Part shown: positions 45,147-56,113 of the stretch, one piece after another
Layout of the letters: the number at the start of each line of letters is the position of its first letter
Position numbering within the stretch: position 1 is the stretch's first letter
Source: Chamaecrista fasciculata
Taxonomy: Eukaryota; Streptophyta; Magnoliopsida; Fabales; Fabaceae
Assembly (NCBI GenBank): GCA_003254925.1
Contig: QANZ01011469.1
Span: 81,142 to 145,141, forward strand
Length of the DNA: 64,000 nt
Reading direction: 5' to 3'
Program-made: the position numbers and the translations under genes
Notes under the pieces: generated by a model
What the model saw: only the letters and a program-made list of their open reading frames with translations
Databases searched by the model: none
Told to the model about the DNA's origin: nothing

Positions 45147-48100
45147 TTAATTACGTTTTAGTCCCTGGAAAAATTTTATTTTCCCTTCCGCTGCGCTCCC
45201 TCTGTGATTTCCCAACATAAACAACTGATCATTGTTGAAGCGCCAAACAACTTTATCAATACCATCACAAGGCTTGGGAGGAAGAACTGAAGCAAGTTTC
45301 ATAAGCCCTCTGGTAGTCAGCTGTTGTTGAAGAAGAGGCCAATTCCAATCCCCGTTACTCAAAGTGTAATCACAGACACGGTTATGAAGGTTATCCATGT
45401 CAAAAGGAAGACGGGCAAAATCAAAAAGAGTCTCTTTCCCAACCCAAATGTCAGTCCAAAACATAACCTGAGAACCATCCCCAACTCGCCATTTAATGCC
45501 TTTCTCAACAAACTCCCAGGCATGTCTAATACCTTTCCAACAATTAGACTCACTGGTTTTTTTACTGACAATCGGGATTAAGCCATCACCACATTTGTAC
45601 TTGGCCTTCACAATTTTGACCCACAGTTTATCAGGTTTGGACACCAGTTCCCACCCCAACTTCGTCATATGGGCCAAATTTGAGAATCTAGAAGACCGGA
45701 GCCCAAGACCACCAGAGCTTTTAGGTTGACAAAGTTTCTCCCAGGCCACCAGGTGAAGCTTTTTGACCCCCTCTGAAGAGCCCCAAATGAACTTTCTGCT
45801 AATCTTGTCAATTTCATCACAAATACTCACAGGAATCAGAGTAGTGTTCATGTAATAAGAAGCAAGTGAACTCAGGACCGATTGAGTGAGAGTAACTCTC
45901 CCCGCCAAGGCCAACTTTTTCATTCTCCACCCACAAAGACGTCTATGGGCTTTGTCAATAATAAAATGGTAGGTTCTTTTAGACACCCGCTCGTGATGGA
46001 GAGGCATCCCAAGATACTTTCCAAGATTGGACGTCAAGGGAAAGTTAGAAGCACTACTGATGGACTGTTTAACGTTCATACTCATATTTCTAGAACAGTA
46101 AATCCTAGTTTTCTCAGCACTAACTTTTTGCCCCGAAGCATGGCAGAAAGTATTAAGACAGTCCCGAATAACTTCAACCTGAGAAATAGACGCCTCAGCA
46201 AAAAGAACCAGGTCATCTGCAAAGAAAAGGTGAGAGAGCTTCGGGCCATTCCTGGAAAGAACAATAGGTTTCCATCTCCCATCAGTAACAGCTTTATCAA
46301 TAATATGGCCAAGCCGTTCCATGCAGAGAACAAACAGAAACGGCGAAAGAGGGTCACCCTGACGAACACCCCGTTCCATGTAGAAAGAATCAGAAAGGGA
46401 ACCATTCCAGAGCACTTTGATGTTGGCAGAGGAAACACAAGTCATGATAATCTCAATCATATGCCTAGACATACCAATAACAGAGAGCGTATCCTCCAGG
46501 AAGGCCCAATCAAGGCGGTCATAAGCCTTCTCAAGATCAACTTTAATGGCCATCATACCTTTCTTCCCTTTCTTTCGCTCCATAGAATGAATGGCTTCCT
46601 GCACAATGATGATATTATCTGTGGTGGATCTCCCACCAACAAAACTACTCTGGGAGGGCTTCACAAGAACATCCATAAACGGTCTCAGGCGGATAGCAAT
46701 GATCTTAGTAATGCATTTATAGATAACATTACAAAGAGCAATTGGACGAAGATGTCTAATGCTTTCCGGAGTTTCCAATTTAGGAATAAGAACAAGAATA
46801 GTCTCATTAACCCGTTTAATATTCTGAGGTTCTCTGAAACAAAGCTGAATAAAATCACAAACAGTTTCCTCCACAATTCCCCAATTATTTTGGAAAAAGG
46901 CAGCATGAATACCATCAGGTCCTGGCGACTTCAGGGGATCCATACTAAAAAAGGCTTCTTTTATCTCCGCATTGGTAACATCTCTGTTCATAATTCTACT
47001 GAACTCTTCTGGGAGGGAAAAAGAATTCCCAAACGGCATAGCAGAAAGAGAAAGGGAGTCAGAATCACGGGTATAGAGGTCTTTGAAAAAATTTGCCGCC
47101 ATCCTCCTAAGATTATCTTGGTCCGTAATCCATCTTTCATTCTCGTCTTTAAGCATCTCAATTCGTTTCCTGTTTTGCTTGACTTTAGTGTAGAGATGGA
47201 AGAAGCTGGTATTCTTGTCACCAAGCTTCAGCCAATCACAGTTAGACTTCTGGAACCAGATCATTTCTTCCTGAAGGATCAAAGAATTATACTCCTCCCA
47301 GAGATTTTTTTGCAGATCAAAAAGGAAAGAATCAGTAGAATTACCCATAGCACGGTCAATCCCCTCCAATCTCTTCATAATTTTATGTTTTTTGTGCTTA
47401 AGGCACCCAAAGACTTCTCTATTCCAAATTTTAACCTCAGCAGTAAAACCAGTAGAGGCCGAGCACCAGTCAGAATCCTTTGGCCAGTGAGATAAAATAA
47501 AATCATTAAAATCTTTGTGAGTTGACCAAGCTGCCTGATACTTGAACAAACGGTTAGCAGAGGTATGGCTGTGAGACTCATTAAAAAGCCGCAGTAAAAT
47601 TGGTCTATGATCTGATTTTAACTGGTTGAGATGTAAGAGAGAGCTATTCTCAAAACGTTGGAACCAAGGGGAATTACATAAGCAGCGATCAAGACGTTCC
47701 CAAACTCGACCATTACTCCAAGTAAAAGCAGGACCAGCAAAACCAATGTCAATAAGATAAGAATTTTCAATACAAGCACGAAAGGAATTCATACTACCAT
47801 AATTAGGAGCCGCTCCCCCACTTTTTTCCTCTGCTACCAAATACGAATTAAAATCCCCCAAACATGCCCAGGGAGATTCTTTTAAGATACCAGATAATTG
47901 AACCAAATGATCCCACAGAGAGTTCCTTTCAGACATTCTAGGGCTTGCATAAATACATGACAAGAAGAAAGTTGAAGAATTAATATTCACTTCCACAGTA
48001 ATGCATTGGGGCATAGACTCAAAAGCCCTTAGACTAACCTTCATAGAATCCCAAAGAATCCGGATACCTCCAGAGTACCCAATTGCTTCACATCTCCAGC

Positions 48101-48317
48101 TGCTATTGAACCCAATTTTACTGATAACCCTCTCGGCTTTCTCACCGCTGCATCTAGGTTCCAGGAGAATTAGGATATCAACATGATAATAAGAAATTAA
48201 ATCCTTCACCAGTCTAGGAAAACCCTTAGAAAGAGCACCACGGCAGTTCCAACATACTATCTTGGTTTGATTCATGGGAAAACAAAACCAGAAGAGGAAA
48301 GAACACATACAACTCAT
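45147..48317 (-). CDS. LINE ORF2: endonuclease and reverse transcriptase
   Basis: 1056 aa, uninterrupted. Residues about 15-235 are an AP-type endonuclease (MNQTKIVCWNCRGALSKGFP, LLEPRCSG, GDFNSYL, SDHRPI). Residues about 480-745 are the reverse transcriptase (IRHLRPIALCNVIYK, QSSFVGGRSTTDNI, VDLEKAYDRL, RQGDPLSPFLF, and the catalytic FADD in LSHLFFADDLVLFAEAS). Target-primed reverse transcription in the nucleus is the family's role. The Met at residue 15 (MNQTKIV) is the more natural start; the upstream Met overlaps the ORF1 stop. The last 25 residues (…GSAAEGKIKFFQGLKRN) look foreign to the family, as expected if the frame runs into a wrong junction near the N at 45130. Confidence 0.88.
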   Translation of the reverse strand: MSCMCSFLFWFCFPMNQTKIVCWNCRGALSKGFPRLVKDLISYYHVDILILLEPRCSGEKAERVISKIGFNSSWRCEAIGYSGGIRILWDSMKVSLRAFESMPQCITVEVNINSSTFFLSCIYASPRMSERNSLWDHLVQLSGILKESPWACLGDFNSYLVAEEKSGGAAPNYGSMNSFRACIENSYLIDIGFAGPAFTWSNGRVWERLDRCLCNSPWFQRFENSSLLHLNQLKSDHRPILLRLFNESHSHTSANRLFKYQAAWSTHKDFNDFILSHWPKDSDWCSASTGFTAEVKIWNREVFGCLKHKKHKIMKRLEGIDRAMGNSTDSFLFDLQKNLWEEYNSLILQEEMIWFQKSNCDWLKLGDKNTSFFHLYTKVKQNRKRIEMLKDENERWITDQDNLRRMAANFFKDLYTRDSDSLSLSAMPFGNSFSLPEEFSRIMNRDVTNAEIKEAFFSMDPLKSPGPDGIHAAFFQNNWGIVEETVCDFIQLCFREPQNIKRVNETILVLIPKLETPESIRHLRPIALCNVIYKCITKIIAIRLRPFMDVLVKPSQSSFVGGRSTTDNIIIVQEAIHSMERKKGKKGMMAIKVDLEKAYDRLDWAFLEDTLSVIGMSRHMIEIIMTCVSSANIKVLWNGSLSDSFYMERGVRQGDPLSPFLFVLCMERLGHIIDKAVTDGRWKPIVLSRNGPKLSHLFFADDLVLFAEASISQVEVIRDCLNTFCHASGQKVSAEKTRIYCSRNMSMNVKQSISSASNFPLTSNLGKYLGMPLHHERVSKRTYHFIIDKAHRRLCGWRMKKLALAGRVTLTQSVLSSLASYYMNTTLIPVSICDEIDKISRKFIWGSSEGVKKLHLVAWEKLCQPKSSGGLGLRSSRFSNLAHMTKLGWELVSKPDKLWVKIVKAKYKCGDGLIPIVSKKTSESNCWKGIRHAWEFVEKGIKWRVGDGSQVMFWTDIWVGKETLFDFARLPFDMDNLHNRVCDYTLSNGDWNWPLLQQQLTTRGLMKLASVLPPKPCDGIDKVVWRFNNDQLFMLGNHRGSAAEGKIKFFQGLKRN

Positions 48318-50140
48318 GAGAGATTAGTGTAGACCTTGGTAGCTCCATAAGCATCCAAGTTTTCCACAACTGCATCATTTTGACGTTCACCAATCTGACC
48401 ATCTCGCCGATTTGTTTCTGACGTGTCCGGCGGCTTTTCTTTGACAGCGCTCTCTTCGCCGGCAACAGACGGAGTCGTCGGCGTGAAACCAGGGGGGTGA
48501 GATGTTCCAGGGTCAATAATTCTTTTTGTGTTTCTAATCAGTCCCTGAGAATGAGAATGCGTGTTGCTTACATTAGTCAGGGGGCCACCTCTGTTATTTT
48601 TCAGAAAAGTCCTCTTCTCAGTCTCCACATTCTTCCTTGGGCTTTGGTTTAGGCGAACACCACCAGCTTTTGTGTGAGCATTACTGGATTTGTCCAGCAC
48701 TTTTTTTTTTAAATTTTGTTGTCTAATATGTTGCTGGCCCACATGAGAAAGCCCATCTTGAGAAACACTCACCTGATGACCAGATAAGATTGGGCCTTTA
48801 GAAGGCCTTGGTGATTTTGGAGGCAAATTAGACTTCATGGGGTCCACCAAATCATCAATATCCACAGCTTCTTCCTCATCCTCCGTATCCCCTAAAGACG
48901 CAAACCGGTTCTCGACATTTAAATCTTCGGAAGCAACACGTGCATCAGGAAATCCCGTAAAAATCTCCTTCCCTTTATCAGCGTTACGCTTTTGATTAGC
49001 ATTGGTATCTTCCGTAATCTTCGTGTAATTCCCCCTAGTCCGCCGATTTCCTTTTTGCGCAATCATCCAATTTCCGAAATTCTCGTCAGTATTGAACTGT
49101 CTTCTCCGGTCACTCATCGCCGGCGAGGAGACGAGAGCTTTGGTCATGGTGGAGTTAGGATTTGATGTAACCAGACTGGGACAAGTCTCCTGTCTATGTC
49201 CAAAACGGCCACAGTGAAAGCAGATCATAGATAATCCTTCATATTCAACTGGGTACCAATCCTTACGGACTCTCACTTTAGGAATCAAGGTCATTTTTAG
49301 GTCTACCTCAACACAGATGCGCGCGAACTGTCCTCTTTCCGCCGTGAGGAGACCCTTCCCCTTAACTTCTCTTATGGAGTGTTCATCCACTTTCAGCGTT
49401 CTGCCAATGATGTTTCCAACTTCCCATAGAGTATGTTTTTCATAGTATTCGACTGGTAATTCCGGAATCCGTACCCACACAGCCTGTTTGCGGACATCCT
49501 CGTTAAAGGGTTTAAACTCCGGTTTCCAACGTTGACACATAAGATAATGTCCTGCCACCATCCACGGACCACCTTCAAGGACAAAGTCTAAGTCTTTGGC
49601 AGAGGAAAAACGAACCATATAGTACTTGTTTGGAACATCTGTCATGACAAAAGTTCCTGACAAGGTCCACATCTTCTGTAGTCTACTGTATAGGAAATTA
49701 AATCCCACATCCTTCCCCAAAAGTTTGATAATTAAAGCATTCTTCCAAGGCGCACAAAGAATCCGTCTTCTCTCTTTTGGTATGTCCACCCCGGGTCCGA
49801 GCAGGTCCCGTTCTCTCTGTTTAGCCTCCTCGCTAAGATCTTCCTCATCATCGGAGAACATGTCACGATCCCAGGTATCAAGTTCTTCATCCAGACGATC
49901 AACAGCCTCCTTACCATTAACTCCAAGAAGGAGGTCCTTAAAAGAAATGGCATTTTTGCGTTGTGTCCCCTGTTCTATGAGAGCACGTCCTTCCTTACCT
50001 TCTTTCTCTACCATAATTTCATCCATGATGGTCTCTTCAATCTCATTCGCCTTAGCCTTTTTCGTTGATCTCGATAGTTGGTCTACCTCATCCCGTCGGA
50101 GTTCGGCAGAGTCCTTCCCGGTCATCCCCTGTTCACTCAT
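48314..50140 (-). CDS. LINE ORF1: DUF4283 and zinc-knuckle protein
   Basis: 608 aa, uninterrupted. Residues about 125-290 are a DUF4283 domain (…LYSRLQKMWTLSGTFVMTDV…, …FVLEGGPWMVAGHYLMCQRW…), followed by a CCHC zinc knuckle CFHCGRFGHRQETCP at about residue 320. The first 110 residues are charged and the C-terminal 270 are low complexity. In plant L1 elements this protein binds the element's RNA to form the transposition particle. The stop overlaps the first ATG of ORF2 in an ATGA, which could allow re-initiation. Confidence 0.88.
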   Translation of the reverse strand: MSEQGMTGKDSAELRRDEVDQLSRSTKKAKANEIEETIMDEIMVEKEGKEGRALIEQGTQRKNAISFKDLLLGVNGKEAVDRLDEELDTWDRDMFSDDEEDLSEEAKQRERDLLGPGVDIPKERRRILCAPWKNALIIKLLGKDVGFNFLYSRLQKMWTLSGTFVMTDVPNKYYMVRFSSAKDLDFVLEGGPWMVAGHYLMCQRWKPEFKPFNEDVRKQAVWVRIPELPVEYYEKHTLWEVGNIIGRTLKVDEHSIREVKGKGLLTAERGQFARICVEVDLKMTLIPKVRVRKDWYPVEYEGLSMICFHCGRFGHRQETCPSLVTSNPNSTMTKALVSSPAMSDRRRQFNTDENFGNWMIAQKGNRRTRGNYTKITEDTNANQKRNADKGKEIFTGFPDARVASEDLNVENRFASLGDTEDEEEAVDIDDLVDPMKSNLPPKSPRPSKGPILSGHQVSVSQDGLSHVGQQHIRQQNLKKKVLDKSSNAHTKAGGVRLNQSPRKNVETEKRTFLKNNRGGPLTNVSNTHSHSQGLIRNTKRIIDPGTSHPPGFTPTTPSVAGEESAVKEKPPDTSETNRRDGQIGERQNDAVVENLDAYGATKVYTNLS

Positions 50141-50163
50141 CCCCTTAGTATTTCAGTCTTTTT

Positions 50164-51418
50164 AAATTCTTGCAAAGATTTGAATTTAAGAAAGATAACA
50201 AATAACTGGAGCTAAAATGCCATATTTCATCCTGCATTTAAATGAAATATATTTATATATACAATGTTGACAGTATTTTAAGAGGAGCATTAGGTTAAGA
50301 ATTACCAATCTTGCAAGTAATCATCAATAGTAGGAGGCAGAGGTATTAGCAGCTTGTGCGGGTTTTATATGGCTCTGGCCATTTCAGATTTTTCACAGAT
50401 TAATATACGGCAACCAAATGAAGTACATAATACTAATAGTCAAACTGTAGAATATTGGGCAACTTATAGTGGGAGTGGGACTAAACTAAAAATAATTTTA
50501 TTACTCAAAGACTACAAATACAAATTTCTCCAACACTTTTATCTCACACTCCCTTTTACTATTATGTTCTCTCACTGACACATAATTTCATGACACAGAG
50601 CTACTTTGCTGCACACACACATATAGATACATATACATATACATATATATATATATTAGGGCGTATCTTAACGGGCACATAAATATGAACATAAAATGAA
50701 AGAGGAACCAAATCGTCAACTCAGTAAAAAAAGAAAAACCAAGTAGTAAATTTTTTTCCATTTTAATTACATGTAATATTTTTATCTTAGTATAAGTGGG
50801 AGGACGATTAAAAGACTTCTCCTATATATAATATAGTATAAATCTATAGGTTCCATGGTTGTATATGGCGGTCACTACATTTCTTGGCTTTTCTCCACTT
50901 TTCAACATTTTTTTTAATTTATTATATACTTATTAAATCATGCATATTCTAGACTTGTTCCAAGAGTCTTCTAGAGATAGATGTAGATAGATAATTCTAG
51001 AGAGATGGAGAGAGAGTCGGTGGATCTTTAACACAAACGAGTTAGTTTCTTCATGAACTACTCTAAATATAGAATCATCGGTTAAAACAGACATGGGTTT
51101 TCATTATCTTAGGGAAATGATACATCAAATGATTTCTGTGGCTGCTAATAATACATATTCGTTGTAATTGACAAGCTTACACACAGTAATTAGCACCCAA
51201 AGCGCTGTGAAGTCAATAAAGTTACCAAATGCCCTGTTCTTTGTGTAACTCTTTCCTGTGCCCGCCCGCACTTGCACGTTGTAAACAAGTCAATAAAAGA
51301 ACTCAATTATTGATGTGCAATGACTTCCAAATTCCAATGCAATGGGAGAAACGAAACAGATATTTGAAACAATTAATAAACCAATGGTCCCATATGAAGA
51401 CGACCACATAAAATAGTT
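50164..51418. repeat. 1.25-kb duplicated segment, copy 1 (upstream of Csl gene 1)
   Basis: Matches 56114-57368 at a constant offset of 5950; I found one mismatch (50232 against 56182). It begins at the 5' end of the LINE and runs to about 80 bp before the start codon of the first Csl gene, so it is that gene's promoter region. It holds TA/CA microsatellites (about 50612-50656) and no gene of its own. Confidence 0.9.
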
Positions 51419-51451
51419 GTTATGTTTTTAATATTAATTAACCATGATGGA

Positions 51452-51460
51452 TATAAAAAG
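51452..51460 (+). promoter_or_regulatory. Possible TATA box of Csl gene 1
   Basis: TATAAAAAG lies 40-48 bp before the ATG at 51500, which would give a leader of only about 10-20 nt. This part is not included in the duplicated upstream copy, which stops at the N at 57369. Confidence 0.4.
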
Positions 51461-51499
51461 AGTGTTTTAAGGGAGGGGAAAATTGTTAGGATTTGAAGG

Positions 51500-54400
51500 A
51501 TGAAGAGGGCACTAGAGTACTGTGATGGTGGTGTGTTTTATGAAAAGAAATGGCTGAAACGCCCTTTTCAAAGAATAATGGACACCACCATCTTCCTTCT
51601 CCTTCTTTTGCTTCTTGCTCACAGGCTTATCTCCCTCCTCACAATCTCCTTCACTTTCCCATGTTTCATTGCCTTCCTTTGTGAATCATGGTTCACTCTC
51701 GCTTGGTCTTTCATTCTCAGCACCAAATGGACTCCTGCATTCAACACAACCAACATCAATTCTCTCCTTCACAGGTATACATATTACCTAATATCTTGTT
51801 AGTGTTACTTTATATATACAAATGTGTATTAACTAATTAAATTCTTGAGTTTAATCTGTGAATAGTGTGACTGAGCTTCCTGCGGTGGACGTGTTTGTGA
51901 CAACGGCAGATCCAGTGCTTGAACCACCTATCATCACAGTGAACACTGTGTTGTCACTAATGGCTCTAGAGTACCCATCTCACAAGCTAGCTATCTATGT
52001 TTCTGATGATGGATGTTCTGTTTCTAATTACTATGCACTTGTTCAAGCTTCTCATTTTGCTAAGCTTTGGGTTCCTTTCTGTAACAAGTACCATCTTCAA
52101 TTGAGAGCTCCCTCTAGGTTCTTCTCTAGTGATGAATATCACACCAAACACCCCTCCACACAGTTCACTCAAGAATGCCTGCAAATGAAGGTACTTAATT
52201 AATTAGAGTAATATAGTGGGAGATAATATTGATTAATTAATGGGTTTTGTTTGAACATATGTATTTTCATGTTGGGTTTTGCAGGAGGAGTATGAAAAAC
52301 TTAGACGCAACATTGAAGAAAATGCGGATAGGAAATCAAACCCATGTAACCTTGAAGGAGAATTCGCAGTTTTCTCAAACGCACAGCGAAAAAATCATCA
52401 CCCCATAATTAAGGTACCTAATTCGTTGTACATATATATAACTTGGGTTTCTATGTGTTTATTATTATGTTGTAACTTATATATATAAAATTCTAAGAAA
52501 AAAAACTTATATATATAAATAGGTTATATGGGAGAACAAAGATAAGGAAGCCCCTTCTGACAATGGGTTGCCTCACTTGGTCTATATTTCTCGAGAGAAG
52601 AGACCGGAGCATCCACATCAGTACAAAGCCGGTGCTATGAATGTTTTGGTAATCCTTCCTACAAATTCAGTTTTTCAAAAAAAAAAAAGAAAAATAGTCG
52701 CTGTATAAAAATCTAGAAAATCTAAATTTGGTCCCTCTACTATGTCACTATGTGTTAATTATGAACTGTTTATTATATATATGTTATGTGAGTACAGACA
52801 AGAGTATCCGGGTTGATGACAAACGCACCGTACATGCTAAACGTAGACTGTGACATGATGGTGAACAATCCAAAGATTGTTCTGCATGCCATGTGCATAC
52901 TTCTGGATTCCAAGGGTCACAATGAAGTTGCATTTGTTCAGTGTTTTCAGCAATTTTATGATGGAATCAAAGATGATCCTTTTGGGGACCAGTTGGTGGC
53001 TGTTTTTATGGTACCATTCAATATTCGATCAAAAACTTTCTCAACATTGCATAAATAATTCCAACTTAAAATTGCCAATTAATTTCTCACCTTTCTCTTC
53101 TTTCCTGATTATTTGTCAAATATATGCAGTACATAATGGTCGGAATAGCAGGGCTTCAGGGACCCTTTTATTGTGGAACAAACTGCTTCCATAGAAGAAA
53201 AGTCATTTACGGCTTTTCCCCTGAAGATGCAAAAATTGGCAATCAAGGTCGTCCATTCAATATAGTAGCACATATCAAGATTCTTTTGTGTGTAAACTTA
53301 TTTTGTGGTCCCTTCATTTGTCTGAAAATCATGATTTTTAATCTTTGAATATTGAAAATATACTTTTCAATTTTTGTTTTTTTACAAACGTCAACTATTT
53401 TGTTGTGATCTATAAGAATTAAATAGTTTATGTTCATAAAAAAATTGCATTTTCAATATGTACGGATTAAATTATAATTTTAGAATAAATTTAAGGACCA
53501 AAAATTATATTTTCTCTTCTTTTATTTACTAAATTTTGAGGTGTATATCAGTATAACCTCATCATTTTGCCTATTTTGCAGAAAAGCTATCAGACAAGGA
53601 ACTAGAACAAAAATTCGGAAGTTGTAAGCAACTTGTAAAATCAGTAGCTCAAGCATTGCAAGGCAAAACAAATCCTCCAAATGAAAGTATTAGTCATCCC
53701 CAAATTCTGGAGGCAGCGAGCAAAGTAGCTAGTTGTGGATATGATTATGGCACAGGCTGGGGTAAACAGGTGGGCAACCATATACACAGATCATATAAAA
53801 TATAATGCCAAAACCCTTCACACCATAGCTATATATAAACATTATCACATTTAATTTAACCTTTAATAATTTTCTGTAGGTGGGATGGTTATATGGATCA
53901 TTGTCAGAGGATATTTTAACAGGATTAAGCATTCATAAAAGGGGTTGGAGATCAGAGTGTTGCACACCAGATCCTATTGCCTTCACAGGATGTGCACCTG
54001 GAGGATCCATATCCACAATGACTCAACAAAAGAGATGGGCCTCTGGCTTGTTGGTCAACTTATTCACCAAACAAAATCCCATTTTGGGATTCCTCTTCGG
54101 TAAGATTCAATTTAGGCAGTGCTTGGCCTATTTGTGGATCCACTCATGGGGTCTACGCTCTGTCCCTGAGCTATGTTATGCCCTTCTTCCTCCATATTGC
54201 ATCATCACCAATTCCACTTTCTTCCCTAAGGTAAGCTCATCACCACCATTATTTAAGTAAGCACCGACACATTAATATGGATATTTAACTATCTCTTTTT
54301 AAAATTACAATATTTGTGTATATATATGTGTGTGAAAGTACAAATTTGGTCTCATATCTTTTACTCAGTTCCCAATTTGGTCATTTATATTTTTTTTGTT

Positions 54401-55348
54401 GCACTTTTAGTCCTATATCTTTGCAAAAAGTCATAATTTGGTTCCATATCATTTTTGGTCTCATAACTTTTGATCAAGTTGTTTAATTGGTCTCACTTTT
54501 AGTTGATCATTTTGCAAAGATATGAGACCACTTCTACATCTGGCCCAAAGATATAAGACCAATTCTGTAATTGTCCTAAAGATATGGGACTAAAAGTTTA
54601 ACAAAAAAATATGAGACTAAATTGAAAACTGAACAAAAGATATGAGATTAAATTGGGACTTTGGCCTATATATATATATATATGTGCAGTGTCTCTTGTC
54701 ATGTGTGGTGTCACATGTCAGTACTTCATAGTAACTAAGTAATATTCAACATTTCAATCCAATGAGTTTGTGCTTAATCAGTAAGTATTTCAGGAACTTC
54801 CGGTGTGGATTCCTGTTTCTCTTTTTGTGATCTACATCGTGTACAGTCTGATAGAATACATTACAATTGGGCTATCAATCCGAACATGGTGGAACAACCA
54901 CAGGATGGGAAGAATAATAACCATGAACCCTTGGTTTCTGGGTATTCTAAGTGCAGTGGTTAAGCTGATGGGGATATCAGACTTGGTATTTGAAATAACT
55001 AAAAAGGAAAACCCAACTACTAGTGGTTCCAATAATAATGAAGATGATGGTAGGTTCACATTCGATGAGTCACCAGTGTTTGTGCCAGGAACCACCATAT
55101 TGCTGCTTCAACTCACAGCATTGGTAATGAAATCACTGAGGTTGCAGCCACCAAATGAGAGTGGGAATAATGAGTGTGGGGTTTTGGAGTTGGTGTGTAG
55201 TGTGTATTTGGTGGTATGCTATTGGCCTTTTCTGAAAGGACTATTTGGGAAGGGAAAATATGGCATTCCTTTATCCACAGTTTTCAAGTCAGGGGCTATA
55301 GCCTTTGTCTTTGTGCATTTCTGTAAGAGTACCGTTATGGGTGGTTGA
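51500..55348 (+). CDS. Cellulose synthase-like protein, CslB/CslH type (gene 1, complete)
   Basis: Nine exons: 51500-51774, 51866-52190, 52285-52413, 52523-52648, 52798-53010, 53130-53247, 53582-53769, 53880-54230, 54794-55348, all GT-AG with matching phases; 759 aa, a normal length for the family. Two membrane helices lie at about residues 28-50 and 54-76, with several more after residue 540. Family-2 glycosyltransferase motifs are all present: DD in YVSDDGCS (about 139), DCD in [12 protein letters not shown] (302-304), ED in SEDILTGLS (468-469) and QQKRW (507-511). Such enzymes act in Golgi or plasma membrane and make cell-wall polysaccharide chains; the CslB/CslH product is not firmly known. 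Exon 8 and the C-terminus are nearly identical to gene 2. Intron 8 holds a MULE MITE. The B versus H subgroup is my judgement from memory of motifs. Confidence 0.92.
54330..54666. mobile_element. MULE MITE in intron 8 of Csl gene 1
   Basis: Inverted arms (left AAAGTACAAATTTGGTCTCA, right TGAGATTAAATTGGGACTTT) and a 9-bp flank with one mismatch (TATATATGT/TATATATAT). Same style as the element at 24495. It is absent from intron 8 of gene 2, so it came after the gene duplication or was lost there. Confidence 0.7.
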
Positions 55349-55665
55349 TGCTTTTGTCCCTCGTGAATATCTTGCTCTGTTTTCCTTCTTAGTGACTTTT
55401 GCATTGTTGGTTTTTTTTTTCAAAAAAGATTAGAGAGAGAGAGAGAGATTTGAAAAATAGAATGAGTTAGGAAGTTAGGTAACATAGGATGCTTAAAGTG
55501 ATGGTCGATGGAATTTTAAAGTGTTTTGTTCTTTTCCAAAATCACTTGAGTCCCCGTTAATTGATATCGATCACATGGTATATAACAAACTTTATATTTT
55601 TGTGAGGTACACAATTTGAAGATTAAAAATTGAAAATCTGGATTGCAAAATAAATAAAAAAATAA
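55349..55665. other. 3' flank of Csl gene 1
   Basis: Untranslated and intergenic DNA with a GA microsatellite at about 55434-55449. No gene seen. Confidence 0.45.
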
Positions 55666-56095
55666 GGTAAATTACACTTTGGTACCCTGTGGTTTGACCC
55701 TATTTCACTTTGGTACCCTGTGGTTTGAAACCTGACACTTTGGTACCCTGTGGTATTCTCCATTAATACTTTGGTACCCTTTGGAGCTATTTTGTAATTT
55801 TAACCATAACAAATTTTACAAAAATTACATATCGGCCCCAAAAAATTTTCAAAAAATTACAAATAAGTCTTTGAATACATATTATCTAGGGACTAAAATG
55901 AAAACTTTAAAAAAAATGTTGGGGTCAATATGTAATTTTTGCAAATTTTGTTATGATTAAAATTACAAAATAGCTCCAAAGGGTACTAAAGTATTAATGG
56001 AGAATACCACAGGGTACCAAAGTGTCAAGTTTCAAACCATAGGGTACCAAACTGAAATAGGATCAAACAACATGGTACCAAAGTGTAATTTATCC
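55666..56095. mobile_element. MULE MITE between the Csl genes
   Basis: A 430-bp element with ends GGTAAATTACACTTTGGTAC and GTACCAAAGTGTAATTTATCC, a 9-bp A-rich flank (AAAAAATAA/AAAAAAATA), and long inverted arms with repeats of 'actttggtaccctgtggt'. Non-coding. The terminal sequence resembles the Pack-MULE at 42527, so they are likely one family. Confidence 0.78.
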
Positions 56096-56113
56096 AAAAA
56101 AATATAACAGTTC

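Larger units (their letters stand above)
44862..50160 (-). mobile_element. L1-type LINE with two long open frames
   Basis: A minus-strand non-LTR element: 5' end near 50160 (leader probably short or cut), ORF1, ORF2, a detached RNase H end and an A-rich tail (plus-strand T-run at 44861-44867). The long open frames suggest recent insertion. Between the end of the ORF2 frame (45147) and the RNase H part (up to 45136) the expected zinc-finger-like region is missing and an N lies at 45130, so this junction may be an assembly fault. No target duplication was found: DNA left of the tail ends AATTGCATG, DNA right of the 5' end starts AAATTCTTGCAAAG. Confidence 0.85.

Noticed and set aside
45882-47495. 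A 537-codon open frame on the plus strand
   Set aside because: It is the antisense of the LINE ORF2 reverse transcriptase; the minus-strand frame has all expected motifs and this one has none.
50354-50578. 74-codon frame MCGFYMALAISD present twice
   Set aside because: Its recurrence only reflects the 1.25-kb duplicated segment; no family match and low-complexity flanks.
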